The notes under the pieces are model-generated. The model had not been told where the DNA came from. It made no database searches and was given only the letters and a program-made list of their open reading frames with translations. Made by a program: the position numbers and the translations under genes. Of a stretch of 64,000 nt of DNA, positions 11,483 through 23,956 are shown piece by piece (the stretch's first letter is position 1; each line of letters opens with the position of its first letter). Source of the stretch: Branchiostoma lanceolatum (Eukaryota; Chordata; Leptocardii; Amphioxiformes; Branchiostomatidae); contig NC_089727.1 of NCBI RefSeq assembly GCF_035083965.1, positions 16,754,769-16,818,768 on the forward strand, read 5' to 3'.

Positions 11483-11880
11483 CAAAATGATGTCAAGTGT
11501 AGTTATTGACAATATATTAAAGACATTAAAAAGAACCGGTAGTCGTCTTGTGTTTTCAAGGATCTTTGGAATTTTAGACAAATGACCTATAAAGTAACAC
11601 GCGTCCGTAACATGGATGTCGAATGTTTATGTTTTGTAATGCAACCTTGTTTGTCGTCCGGTCATTGACCCCTAATTTGCATGGCCAGGTGCCAAGGTCA
11701 AAGTCCCTGCTATATGTATTACACTTTGTATTACTTCCGGTCAACTTCTGGACATAACAGGCCCTTCCCTTTACAATGAACCTTCTTCACGTCAAGGTTA
11801 TATTTGGTGGAGTTCATGCCCTAGCTTGGAAAACTTTTTATCACTCTCAACACGCATAAGCGTTCAAATTACACTACGTC

Positions 11881-12166
11881 TAGCCTGGTCCCAGCCTCTA
11901 CGGGTCGGCCTGGGTGTGTTTTACCGGGCCCAGTCTGCTAAATTGACCCGTTTGTGTCAGTCTGTCTTAGCTGCCATATAGAGTTTCGCAGTCACCATAG
12001 TTTAGCAGCCACCGTAGTTTAGCAGCCACCGTAGATTTGCCGCCACCGTAGAGGGAGGGAGCTAACTACCCCTCGGGCGGGCTAATCTGTCTGGGTGGGC
12101 GGGCATTTCTCCCAGCCCCGCAGAGAAACCGGGGAGCTCCCGAGCGACGGTATGGTTTCCTGGCTA
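11881..12166 (+). repeat. MITE, TAGCCTGGTCC family, copy 1
   Basis: It starts TAGCCTGGTCCCAGCCTC and ends GGTTTCCTGGCTA. The interior has short repeats of CAGCCACCGTAGTTTAG. An inverted copy lies at 18114-18389. From 12.17 to 13.63 kb the sequence is AT-rich and unassigned. Confidence 0.7.
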
Positions 12167-13633
12167 CACTAAGTCAAGTATGAGAAACTATTTGGTACCA
12201 AAGTTTGAAAGGATTTACGTGGGAACAAAAGCTACATATAGTAAAGGATAAAGCTCTAGCTGTAGCTCTACCTGTAGATACTTTTGAAGGGGTTTAAAAT
12301 TAAGCTCGGTTTATATGTACAATAGAAGATCTGCAATTAGAAGATAAAATACTCAAGTAAAGCACAGTTTTATACGGACAAAATAATATCTAATACTTGT
12401 TCCAGATCAGGCAGCTTATATCATGTGATAAGTCAAAGAGTCAAAGAAGTTAGTGTTCCACCTAGAATTGACGTTTGTTTTTTCCTTACACACACACGGG
12501 GAAATATCTAATATTTTTCATGATCCATTTGCTTTCATGAAGAGATGCCATATAATACTGTAATATGTCAATCTTCAAAAAAACATCCATTAACTTTTGT
12601 ATTTAATGAAAATACCTGGTTGTCAAGTTGCCTATTAGATTATTAGTTTTGTGCAACCAATCTTTAGTTCAACTAGTTTTAGTTCAGGTTGCCTAGTTCT
12701 GTTGTGGGACAACCTGAATTGAAAGTGTACTCCCCACAATTTCATACATGTACAGCTATGACAGTAGTTTCTGATTTGTACAATTCAAACTGAACACAAG
12801 TCAACAGAAAAATACAGTGGCTTGGCATTGTTGTACATGATTTACTGCATAGAAAATGATTTATATCATCTCACATTGTATGGAATTACAAAAAAAATTC
12901 AACTCACTGATACACAACAACATCATTACCGTAGGCATATTGCACAATAGGGAACCATGGACTGATAGTGATATAAGTACATTTACAAAAAATCGAAACG
13001 AAACAGTGTACATTGATAATATATGTATGTACATGACAACAACTGCTTGTAGCTACATTGCAATATACAAGCTAAAAGTCTAAATCAAAGTGTTTTCGTA
13101 CAGTGGTTCTGACCTAATGCGTCAAGGGCTTATAATTAGGATGTTACGTGCATAGATAGATATACTATCAATTTCTCAATGGCCAAGCCTTTTTGGGGAG
13201 GGGGGCAGGATTTTTCATGGCTTCCTTACCTCTAGTGTTATAATCCAATGCCTTTTTTTTTTGCTGACAGTGGTGGTATAGAATGGTGCAAATATTTTAC
13301 TCAGCTCATGAAAAAATACTACAAAAATACAAGCATGTACAAAAGACTGGGCTTCAATACCTTAGCAAACATGGCCAAAGCTATTTGGAACATCTACCTA
13401 CGAAACAATGTCGTGAGAGAATTTTAGGTCTACCTGCTCTACCATAAGACTGGTACAGCTTAAGTCCTTTGGAGAGCATGTTAAAGAACCCATAATGATC
13501 TCTGTACATATATGTGTGAGCATGCCCTGGTATGGGAAGTCTTAAAGCAATCATTTTGTTAGTCAGCTTGTACTTCACCAACTCCAAGTACAAATGTACT
13601 AGTACATAACTAACATGTTGTACCACATATATA

Positions 13634-13844
13634 TACTGTAAATGCATTTAAGTTTGCGTGGTTTTTTTTCATGCTAAGGGGGAAATTGAGTGTTCGCAGT
13701 GGTTTTAAGTTTGCGGCAGTGCTATAGCCACATACTGCTACAGTATTGGACAAAAATGTTCGCGGTGGTTTTAAGTTCGCGGTGAAACGGTCGCCATGAA
13801 AACTATGAACATAAAACCACCGCGAACATTCTGCATTTACAGTA
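13634..13844 (-). repeat. Palindromic MITE, TACTGTAAATGC / GTTCGCGG family, copy 1
   Basis: TACTGTAAATGC at one end and GCATTTACAGTA at the other, with repeated GTTCGCGGTGGTTTTA motifs in both orientations. A TA dinucleotide at each end fits a mariner-type target duplication. Other copies: 35459-35657, 45408-45626, 56030-56244 and a truncated one at 56592-56795. Confidence 0.8.
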
Positions 13845-14173
13845 GTGTGTAAGTGTGCAATTCAGATTCAGATGCTACTTCAGCTTTGGTATTTTCCCTG
13901 CTTCTGCTTTACTAATAGTAACAAGCTTAAGACCTCAAACTTAGTCTAACCTTCCCCTACTGAGGTGTCATCAATGCCACATACTTCAATAAGCATCAGG
14001 ATGCATCAGCATAGAGAGATTTCAAACTATCAGATTCATCCCCATAGAGAGAGTTCAGCCTAGTTATGTCACAGGAGGGTTACATGTTAAGGTAACATTA
14101 CATACAGTATACAAGTCATTCATATACATTTGTACATGTACGTTTGTGAAGGTTAGACATCCAGGTTAACAAT

Positions 14174-14264
14174 ATATGAAGAGAATTCAAACTCTACACT
14201 CGAAACGTCCGGAAATAAATCTCCGAATTCTTATCCAGTTGTGGAGTTTGAATTCTCTTCATAT
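14174..14264. repeat. Short inverted repeat ATATGAAGAGAATTC
   Basis: ATATGAAGAGAATTCAAACT is inverted at the right end. The region 14300-14500 carries a decayed partial copy of the GTTCGCGG MITE. Confidence 0.6.
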
Positions 14265-14540
14265 CTTTGTACATCACAACATAATGTACATGTTAATCTG
14301 TTTATCTTCACTGTGGTCTTATTTCACGGTAGGAGGGAAAAGGTTTCCGCAATGTTTGAAATTTGTGGTCGAAACAATTCTGTGGCACAGTAGTAATACA
14401 TTGGAAATGCATATTCGTGGTGCTATACAGTTCTGGTGGAGAGGTTCACTGCGAAAACCGTGAAAACAAAACCAACCGAGAACATTTCAAGACTCACAAT
14501 ACAAAGTTGTCAGAAATAAATCTTGTGTTGAATGCATATA

Positions 14541-14737
14541 CTATAAGCTAGTTTGGAGTTGCTACTAGTACTACGCATGTGCAGTGTCAAAGGTGAAGGC
14601 CCACGGCTTGAAAACAGTGCTCGTCTCGACATTATCTTGATTTGCATAAGAGCGCCCTGCCGGGCTTTGTTCACGTCTCGGGGGCCTTCACCTTTGACAC
14701 TGCACATGCATAGTAGCAACTCCGAACTAGCTTATAG
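14541..14737. repeat. Palindromic MITE with CTATAAGCTAG ends
   Basis: The arms match over about 80 bp each, including GCAGTGTCAAAGGTGAAGGC and its inverse, around a short centre. No coding potential. Confidence 0.75.
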
Positions 14738-14861
14738 CCAGCTGCATATAGCCAAAATCCAAATACACTTGTGTCACACATCGATCATAATATCTGTAAG
14801 AGTTTAAATGCACATACGTCATTTTGACTAATACTATAGTAATAGTAACGTGTGCTATATC

Positions 14862-14918
14862 AAGGAGGTTTAAATCCTATCTAAACCTTCTTGGCTGATT
14901 AAACCTCCTTGGCTATAG
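14862..14918. repeat. Compound AAGGAGGTTT hairpin
   Basis: AAGGAGGTTTAA is followed by two inverted partners, TAAACCTTCTTGG and TTAAACCTCCTTGG. It is downstream of TMEM60 and may lie in its 3' UTR. Confidence 0.55.
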
Positions 14919-14973
14919 TATATATACAGTGTTTCCGTGTTGCTGTACTGTCCTTGATTTCTGAGTCCACAGT

Positions 14974-15369
14974 TTAGTCATTTCTCAAACGCAGCAAGAA
15001 ACTTCTGAAGATGTCCCCAGCCACGCAGAGCAGGAATCCCCATAGCGGAAGGAACGCCAGGTAGTAGGCGATATCGTGGAAATATTGTAGTTTGAGACAC
15101 AACGCCATCTGGAACCCGAGCTTCATGGCCATGACCAGCAGATACCATAACTTCTTCCTCATGGTGACGTCATCCGTGTCATAGCCATTTCGACAGTGTC
15201 TGATCATCCGGATCGCTAGCATGGCGAGGATAATGGCGTCGAAAGCCCACAGGGGGACGAAGATGATGAACCAGTTCCATACGGTTCCTCCGTCTAGTCT
15301 CAGGACGAGCAGAATGAGGAAAAACAACGTCATGAGCCATGTAAACAGAACACGGTGAACCAGCGCCAT
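14974..15369 (-). CDS. TMEM60: Transmembrane protein 60
   Basis: A single-exon gene of 131 residues, close to the vertebrate length. The start chosen is the ATG at 15369 in the context CCAAAATGGCG, which gives MALVHRVLFTWL and matches the usual beginning; an ATG 19 codons upstream in frame is less likely. Four hydrophobic segments lie at about 7-25, 31-53, 71-90 and 98-119. The NWFIIFVPLW and KKLWYLL blocks are those typical of TMEM60. It is a small multipass membrane protein of unknown biochemical role. It lies head-to-head with the SLC25A15-like gene, with about 1 kb between them. The start-codon context also resembles a YY1 site, common at TATA-less housekeeping promoters. Confidence 0.93.
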   Translation of the reverse strand: MALVHRVLFTWLMTLFFLILLVLRLDGGTVWNWFIIFVPLWAFDAIILAMLAIRMIRHCRNGYDTDDVTMRKKLWYLLVMAMKLGFQMALCLKLQYFHDIAYYLAFLPLWGFLLCVAGDIFRSFLLRLRND

Positions 15370-16392
15370 TTTGGAGGAACAGTCTTCGGCGTTTTTGTCC
15401 GCTTGCGTACGGTGATATGTCGTCACCTATGCGTTCCAATTCAACGTAAGTTCTCTCGTCGGTATGTCAGTATCCATTATGGTGCATTTAATCCTGTTTT
15501 AACTTCCTTGGCCGCTGGGAAAATCGGCGAGAGTCTCCCTTTACCACCAGTCGGGACCGACACCATGTCTATCATCATCATCATTTCTGTATGAGGGCGA
15601 GCTCACTCTGAAAAGGGGGACACAATTTGTAGTTTCTTTAATATCATAGTTCACTCTCTTTATGAAGTGTGTTATTTTTACCCACATTGAATATTGGAAC
15701 AATGTATTTGGACTATATTTTAAAGTTTTATTGATTTTTCTGATAAATTTATGCTTTCAAACATGACAATTAAAATGATTATTGCATTTCTCATGCACCC
15801 CTGTTTTCATAGTGGCCTTTCTCGTACTCATGTTTACTCTCCAAGCAGAGGAGGGATTCCGGCTGGTTTTTGACGTGTTTTTAGGCGTTTTTGTCGGGCT
15901 TTCTACTTTGTCGGGGTTTTTTTGCGTGATTATTGTATAACATTGAAATTTATCCTTATCATACAGCAGTACAGTACCTGCAGCCATATATCATACTCCT
16001 ACATATGAGGGCATAGGAGTATTATTCAGAGAGTGTGTATATGAAAAGAAAACGACCATGCCATACATTACATGCTAATGCCCTCAAAACCTCTCCGAAC
16101 AAAAATGCTTCTTCCAATCTCCAGTCACACCTATTCTCAGATGTGAAAACGGAGAAAAAGTGCTACTACGTTGTCAGAATACATGTATCAAAACATAAAA
16201 GTAAACGTAAGTTACGTCACTAGAATATTAGTCAATAGAATTTTAGACAACTCCGATTTGTATCAAAGGTTTAGCATCTGCTTTGAGCCGAAATGATACT
16301 GGAGATGGGCACATAGTGTTAAATGCGTCATCACACTTCAACCAATCAGAGCGCTGAACGGAATGACAGGTGGTAGGCAGGGTTTCCCATCG

Positions 16393-16400
16393 TGACGTCA
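16393..16400. promoter_or_regulatory. CRE-like palindrome upstream of the SLC25A15-like gene
   Basis: TGACGTCA about 130 nt before the inferred first donor at 16531. It is a full CREB/ATF-type palindrome in the likely promoter between TMEM60 and the carrier gene. Confidence 0.5.
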
Positions 16401-16439
16401 TGGGGTCACCCAGAGTTCACTTCGCTCTGACTTCTCCGC

Positions 16440-16530
16440 ATATACGGTTGAAGGGTCACAACTAAAATGTCATGTTCCGCCCACAACAAGCATCTCATTG
16501 AACAGAATGTCTATCGGAAGATGTCGCTAG
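16440..16530 (+). other. Inferred 5' UTR exon of the SLC25A15-like gene
   Basis: GTCGCTAG is followed by a strong donor, GTAAGT, at 16531. The next acceptor is TTTTTTTTTCCAG ending at 19047, just before the coding exon. The exon start is a guess. Confidence 0.45.
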
Positions 16531-17535
16531 GTAAGTGTGATAGCTCAGTATAACTTGACTCCAATTAGGTAACCCCCTACTTAGTATTTTACGTGATTTA
16601 TGGTCCTTCAAGGGGGAGGGGGGCGGTTGAGAGGTTGGCCGGGCATTGCATCATGCAACCGGCCGGCGCGGATCGACTGTTAACTTTGCCAGAGCAGATA
16701 TTTCCAGCGGCTGTTCAGGTTCTGTATGATCCTGTCCGTTCTGCTGGTTTTCAGAGGTATGGAACATTGATATTCTTTCATCCACTTTTGATGACAAATG
16801 CTAGAATGGGGATGTTTTTTTATGTAAAGTACCGCTATTTCTCTGAACAAGGAGGTTTTTTAATATCTGGTTGCAACTTGCATGAGCCGGTGTCAGGATA
16901 ATGGTTGTGAGATTCAAGTCGAAGATTTCCACAGTGAATAGTTTATCAGGATATACAGTATTGGCAGGGTGTTATATGAACAACAGTTTTATAAAGAACA
17001 TGTAGGAAAAAAGAAACGGGGCCTTGGGCCGTTTTAATGAATGACATTTATATATATTAATATGAGTTATAACGTTAAAAATATGTCCTTGTTTTAATAT
17101 AGACTTATAGTCGCTTTAAAATGTTCCAACGACCGTGAGAATTGTGTCCCAAAAATGCAAAAAGAATGGGGAAAAACTAAGGAGGTTTAACCGATCAAAT
17201 GGCTTTGACTCATAGGGACCCAGAAATATATTTAGAACAACCAATTTGCTTGTGGTAGAATGATTGCAACATCTACCCTTGTCCCCAGTAGAGGTCCCCA
17301 TAAGGTCATTGACAAACTGGGGCAAAGGTAGCATGCTGCATACAGGCTTCAAAAAGGGTCTAGACATGGGCTATAGATAGAGATGTTGAAGAACTGCGTT
17401 ATATATGAATCTGATAGCTTGAGTAAATTCACTGTCATTGTGTGTCCATCTTTTATCATTTTTTTTTATAATCACACTCATTTAAACCTTATTGCATCAT
17501 GCATCTTTTATATCATCAATTATTTAGAGGCACAT

Positions 17536-17745
17536 TGTGGCGTCTGTGTGTCATAGTGGCAGAGCATCCGGCTATGAACCATTGAGACGCAGGTTCAATC
17601 CCCAGTGGAGTATCCAGACATGTCCAGAAATGCACCCAGACGTTGTGCCCTTGGGAATGGCACTTAACACATATTTCCCATGTCCTAAGCCCAGCAGTAG
17701 GGTTTTGGTTGGCGTTAGGAAGGGCATCCAGCCGTCACAATGATC
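17536..17745 (+). mobile_element. tRNA-derived SINE
   Basis: The A-box-like GTGTCATAGTGGCAGAGC and the B-box GGTTCAATCCC are correctly spaced. The body has GTTGTGCCCTTGGGAATGGC. It lies in the first intron of the carrier gene. Confidence 0.75.
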
Positions 17746-18113
17746 TGACTTCAAATTTCGGCCCGTTTCAAATTTTTCACCTACTAGTAAGTTATCGGAA
17801 AGTGCATCGGAGAGATAAATTTGTACTCCAGTCCAGAGATTATTTTGTGGTATGCATGGCACTGCATGGGTATATATATTCTGTACGCCTGCCCATTTAC
17901 TGTATGGCAGAAATTTCAAAATGGATGAAATTTTTGTATGTAAAACTCGCCACCACCCCTTTTTCTACATGCCAGTGACAGGGGGCGTGTCATCATGTGC
18001 CTGGTACAGGTGAAAACTACCCCTTTGTGGGTCAGTGCTGTTTACTCCCATTTAGGTCTAAATAACTGTCAAACAGAGAACAACCGTAAACACTTGAAAG
18101 GTGACTCTTCTAT

Positions 18114-18389
18114 TAGCCTGGAAACCATACCCTCCAAGGCTCCCCGATATCTCTACGGCGCTGGGAGTGACCCCCACCCGCCCAGACAGCTTAGCTCGCT
18201 CGGGTGTTGGTTTACGGCCTTGGATTAGATACGGCAAAAGTAGGGTGGCGGCGAAAGTAGGGTAGCAGCGGAAGTAGGGTGGCAGCGGAAGTAGAAAGGC
18301 AGCTAAGTAGACTATCAGAAAAGCTTCAATAATGCAGACTGGGCCCCGTAAAACACCCCTAAGCCGACCCCTAGAGACTGGACCAGGCT
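18114..18389 (-). repeat. MITE, TAGCCTGG family, copy 2
   Basis: An inverted relative of 11881-12166, with GGGCCCCGTAAAACACCCC and GCCGACCCCTAGAG matching. The interior has a short repeat of AGTAGGGTGGCAGCGGA. Confidence 0.65.
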
Positions 18390-18769
18390 GCTTTTCTATG
18401 GGCCTCTTAAGCACAGCCTGGTGTAGAAACCTTCCCACTCTGAAATAATTGTTAGTTTATTAACGATAAACCTTTTTTCCTAATTAAGCCCCTGTCACAC
18501 ATAGCTAACCATTATGGCCTGCCGATTACTGCCAACAGGTTGTGAAACGTTTGGAAACTGCAAAACTTGGCTGACTGTAGCCTGTGTTTACATAATCTGT
18601 CGCTGGCTGAGTTTAATGACCCCCTCCCCGTAGGGGGCTTTAACAGTTGAGCTGGCTGCTATAGGAGCACGATTTAGTCAGGCTAAGTAGACTGCTCCCA
18701 CTGCTGACCTTGGTTAGGGGCAAGGTTGTAGAGAGGTCCTGAATGTATGCCAGGGACTTGACTAGGAAT

Positions 18770-18990
18770 GAATTCCGGTTCGGCCGGACCGGTTTGGACC
18801 GGAAAAACATGCGAGAACCGGGTAAAAAAACACGAAAGTCGCGAACTGGTTTTTGGCACCCGGAAGGCGGAACAAACTAGAAATATTAGAATACTTAGAC
18901 ATCTCCTCAGTTCTCTGGTCACAGAAGGACCTGAACCTAAACCTCTGGACCTGAACCTGGACTCGAAGCCGAACCGGCATCCACTCCTAG
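18770..18990. repeat. GGTTCGGACCGG-rich degenerate repeat
   Basis: Runs of CCGGTTCGG-type motifs, resembling the stronger array at 21855-22150. No gene signal. Confidence 0.5.
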
Positions 18991-19122
18991 ACTTGACATA
19001 TCTAACAAATGTGTAATTACAATTTTGTTATCTGTTTTTTTTTCCAGTGATGTGTGATAGGTGACATTAGCTGTGTCCCTGCCATTTTGCTGTCCAGTCG
19101 TGCTGTCCTACTGTAGAACAGC

Positions 19123-22100
19123 ATGGAGAACGTGCCAGCAGCGTTTCCAGCCACCAGCATCATGTGGCAGGGTTTCTCTGACTTCAGCGCAGGGGCCATG
19201 GGTAGGCTCAAGTTATGACAAGACTGTTTTGTAAAGGATGATATGGCTTAAGCCGCTTTTGAAAATAACAAAGGGACAACCAAAGATACAAATCTGGACA
19301 AAGCAAACAAAAATGCCCTGATGACCTTATATTTAAAACATCGGGTAAACCCCGCGCACGTTAAAGAGCCCACCACACCTTTCGAAAACCTTTCGAAAAA
19401 GAGTAGGGGCATGCCCCGGTGTGCGATGGTCCAAACCTTACAAAGTTACAGTCTGGTCTGGGTTGACATCTTGAAAAGGTGATTGACATCTTGAAACCTG
19501 TTATATCAATCCTTCCACAAATGTGGTAAATCTAAATAGAATAAAATGAAATGAACTGAAATAGAATAGAATAGAATAGAATAGAACAGAATAGAATAAC
19601 ATAGAATAAAATCATCTGAGGATATCTGATGCAGGGTATTTTGATTTCAGCTTTACAGAGTCTGAAGATCAATATATGTAGTCTTCAAATTATTTCTAGC
19701 CCTCAATGAAATGGAACAAACTTGTCTGACAACTTATTTTTAAGATTGTACGGAATTGATAATTGTCAGCTTTTGTTTTGTTTTCACCTCCTATAATGGC
19801 CATATATCTCTTCCTCCAAACCCATAGGTGGCACAGCGTGTGTTTTTGCGGGCCAACCCCTGGATACGGTCAAGGTTAAACTACAGACATTCCCTACGAT
19901 GTACCGCGGTGCTCTGGACTGCTTGGCAAAGACTATAAAAGAGGAAAGACTTCAAGGTCTCTACACGGGAACAGTACCAGCGCTCGCAGCCAACATTGCA
20001 GAAAACGCCATATTGTTCGCTTTTTATGGACTTTGTCAGAAAGTGGTGCAGAATATCAGTGGTGTGGACAGTGTCAACAACCTGAGGTGGGTCTTAACCA
20101 CATAGTAAACATTCCCTCTCTCTACAATACCACAATCTGACAGTGCCATGACCCCCTAAGTTAGTAAGCATTTTGTTTAAGTGTCATTGGCTCCCTTGGA
20201 AATCAGCCCTATTCTGCTAAAGGGACTAGCAATCTGTATCCAAGAGTGATAACTGAAAAATTAAGAGACTGCAGAATCACACTGTATCACAACTATCTGT
20301 TCCAATATGTTTGCCCAGTGATGGAATTTTTCTTGGTTTGATTAAAAGATTGTAATAAAGAAGTTGGTGATGAATTGTTTTCTGTTTACAGCTCTCTCCA
20401 GAGTGCTACTGCAGGGTCTATGGCAGCGTTCTTTTCATCCATCGGACTTTGCCCAACAGAGCTGGTCAAGTGTCGCCTGCAGGCCATCAAGGAGATGGCA
20501 GCAGAGGGGAGAGTGGCAACAGCAAACATGTAAGAGCTCAACACTGTGATGTATTGGTGTGGGGAGGGAGGCATTGTCTGGGCATTCAAGTTTGAATCAC
20601 ACATTTGCGTAACTGATGTCCGAACAACACATGATTTGGTCAAGTTCAAATCCCCCACCCGCATGCACACACACACAATTGTCCAAGTCCAGCCGGAATT
20701 ATATCATTTATGACAACAACCTTTCGTCTGCATTACTGACACTAGTATTTGTATTACTTTCTGTTTTGTGTCATAGTTATGACTACAATTTCCATGTGCA
20801 GTCAAATCTGCAAGAAAAGATCAGGAGACCGATAAAATCTGTTCTACATGTATGTGGACCGGTGGTCACTATAGATGAGAATGCTTGTGTAAATGGTAAA
20901 AATTGTCAATTGGTAAAATCATCTAAAGGACCACCAAAATGTGGTGACATTGGTCCTTATGTAGAGGTTTGACTGTATTCTTTGTTGATCTACAATGTAT
21001 GTACCTCTAGTGGACCATGGGGAATGACCAAACAGATCGTACGGCAGGAGGGATTCCGAGGCCTGTTCCAGGGCATGACCAGCACCTGGGCACGGGAAGT
21101 GCCCGGATACTTCTTCTTCTTCGGGGGCTACGAGCTGAGCAGAAAGCTGCTGACCCCTGCTGGGAAGACTAAGGATGATCTTGGTGAGTTACAAATGTCA
21201 TGCATGCATGTATGCAAGGTTGGAACGCTTTACAAGAGTGAATTGCTAGCCATGTATGCCAAGAGATAGTTATTTAAGCAACTGGATAAGATCTTGAAAC
21301 AGTCAAACAATAGAATTTTTATTCAGTTGCTTGAGTAACTGTCTTTTGGTGTATCTTATTACCTGAATGTCTAACCTTCCTTGACGCTAGCCATATAAAA
21401 CTAAGCGGCCTTGCTAGCTCATACATTTGTAAAGGATGATTTGAAGCAAAACACCGAATTCTTTTAATTCTAAGTGCCTTATAATGTGTTATATTTCTTT
21501 CTAGTCACTGAAAATGAGCTAGGTTTGAAATGAAGTACCTCAAAATTGCAAAACCTGAAATGTCTGCAAATCCCGAAGCTAACTTTTTACACATCCATAT
21601 TGACACCTGCACGTTCCCACATCCAGGACCAATGCGGCTGATCCTGTGTGGAGGGGTGGCGGGGTCGTGTCTGTGGGCCTCCATTTACCCCATCGACGTG
21701 GTGAAGTCCCGTATCCAGGTGTACTCACTGTCAGGCAGGCAGGCAGGCTTCATGGCCGTCTTCCTACAGATCCTCAGGACTGAAGGTACTAGTAGTATCC
21801 AGTATTTGATTACACTGCTGCGGGGGTCTCTGACACAGGGATGGGTACCTATGTAAAAATTTGCCCGTTCAGAACCAGTCCGAACTGGTTCGGACGGGCA
21901 GTTCGGACTTCTAACAGTTCGGAAAAGGGACTCGTCGGTCGGGCCGTGGGTTCAGATTGGCGGTCCGAACTAGTTCGGACTACGTTCAAAACGGCATGAT
22001 TCGGTTCGGTAGCGCCGCCAGGGGCACATGGTTCAGACCAGTTCAGTAGCGCCCAAGACATGGTTCGGACCGGTTCGGTAGCGCTTCCTACGGCCGGCAG

Positions 22101-22914
22101 TTCGAACCGGTTCGGCTTCGCAGGGACCGGTTCAGACCGGCGGTTCCAATAGCAACAAATTTTCACACTTCCAAGCAGCATGTTGGTGACCCCAACCTTA
22201 ATGTCCTGATCTGTTTGATTTTTTCATCATCAAAGCTTCGAAAGTCATTTTTTGACCCTCCCCCTGCTGCCTAAGCCCATAACCTAAGCACCAAGCTACA
22301 TTGAAGTGGACCAATGTATACAAAAATCGTATCCACTTGCTTAAGTAGATTTTGTATTGTGTATTTCATTACCTCAATGTCTAACTTTCATTGACTCACA
22401 ATGTAGCACCAATTTGAGCAATACTTACCTGTTCATGGGGGCCAGTAGATTTTGCATTTACTGGAGCATTGTAAAGAACTAATTATTGACAAAACTGTTC
22501 AAACAACACTCAGACAGGAATAGCTTTGGTACAATAAACACTTTGTTGTAACTTAGGTAACAATAAATATTGTGGGCAAGCACAAATATGATGTCCTATG
22601 CAAATGGTTAGATAGACCGGTTAAATGATTTAAGTTTGCCAAATCCTGCTTTACCTTCATCAGCCACCAGCACTCTAGATGAGCCTTTCAGAAGCAAGTT
22701 TGTATTGGTTATATGAGAACTTAGATTGTTGAGGGTTAAAACATGCCCATATTTGGTACTCACACAGACCTTTCTTACCACAGGTGTGCGTGCCCTGTTC
22801 AGTGGGATAGGACCGTGTCTCATACGGACGTTCCCTGCCAATGGTGCTCTCTTCATAGCCTACGAGTACTCGAGGAAGTCCCTGTTACAGTTGGGAGAAA
22901 ACTTTGGATTGTAG
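19123..22914 (+). CDS. SLC25A15: Mitochondrial ornithine carrier (SLC25A15/ORC1-like)
   Basis: Coding exons: 19123-19201, 19828-20086, 20392-20529, 21011-21183, 21627-21785, 22784-22914. They total 939 nt and 312 residues with consistent phases and GT-AG junctions. The three mitochondrial carrier repeats each hold the family signature: [16 protein letters not shown] and PIDVVKSR. The stretches [12 protein letters not shown]-like near the start and [14 protein letters not shown] in the fourth exon are those of ornithine carriers. These inner-membrane proteins exchange ornithine and citrulline for the urea cycle and related metabolism. The length is close to the vertebrate protein (about 300 residues). 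SLC25A15 and its retrogene SLC25A2 cannot be told apart by sequence alone, but the introns fit the parental gene. Confidence 0.92.
19330..19615 (+). mobile_element. 5'-truncated SINE with (AATAG)n tail
   Basis: The 3' body matches the 7275-7697 SINE (GGGGCATGCCCCGGTGTGCG and the fragment around ATCCTTCCACAAATGTGG). It ends in a run of AATAGAATAG. It lies in intron 1 of the carrier coding region. Confidence 0.7.
21855..22150. repeat. GGTTCGGAC-rich degenerate tandem repeat
   Basis: At least ten variants of GGTTCGGACCGG, GTTCGGACT and the like within 300 bp, in the last intron of the carrier gene. Open frames here are repeat artefacts. Confidence 0.7.
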
Positions 22915-23783
22915 GAGAACTGTGGACATCGAGTCACAAGTCTTTTGAGTTGTCAATGAAGAATAAGATTTATGAAAATATTTGTATGATTTTTCAATGG
23001 ATGCACTGGTCACAGAGGTATTATAATGATATAGGGATATCAACAAGGTGTATTTCGTACTTCTCAATATACATAGATGTCACTTGCAATTTATTTAGAA
23101 GAATGGTGATTTGGAAGGATTCTTTTTCATGGTTCTATCATGGTGACAAGTGTCTACCTGTTATTTGGAAATATCATGATGCAGCGATGAAGATAGTAGA
23201 TTGTTTAGACCAGAACAATCTTAAACAAGCTTAAACCAAGCAGCATCCAAAAATAATACTATCATGCTTTTGGGCACAACTTTTTCTTGCTTCGGATCTT
23301 TAGCTGGTTTGACTTTTTACTCAAAATCAACCTTATTTTCCCTTGTATATTATGAAAAGAAATCATTATTCCACTGGACATTTGAATTTGCCATTTACTG
23401 TATTTATTATTTCCAGCATAATGTTCCTCAATGTAAAAAGTCAAACGTTCCTGATGTGAAAGAAAGCAGTAAGCAAACTTTTGGTGCTACAGGTGACCAA
23501 TTTTTATTAATTTTTATGGGAACAAGGTGCATATTTTTATGTTATGGTCACAAAATAAAAGAAATTTCTAGTTGCAAATTTACTGAAATGTGATGGTGCT
23601 TTCATTTTTGGAGATATGTGAATGTAAATGTACTGAAGTTGTCATTACTATGAAGAATGATTGTGATTGGGAAACTGTATAGACTAAAGGAAACCATGGT
23701 TCAACCAACATTGTCATTAGTCATCCTAGTGATAGCTCAACCAAACAAAAGGCAAATGTACACTAAGCTATGCAGAAACGGAC

Positions 23784-23789
23784 AATAAA
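23784..23789 (+). terminator. Candidate polyadenylation signal of the SLC25A15-like gene
   Basis: AATAAA about 870 nt past the stop codon. Positions 22915-23800 would be 3' UTR, with no other gene signal. Confidence 0.5.
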
Positions 23790-23956
23790 GTTGTCCTAAG
23801 GTATCTGTTCCTGAATTTGTCTCTCATGAGTTCAGTTTATTTGAATCCACTTGTATACTTGTGGTACATATTCCTTCCCTACAGGAGCAAAGTGATAGAT
23901 TATAGCATAATTACTTGCGAGAATTTGCGAGAATTTACTTATATTTAGTTCATACT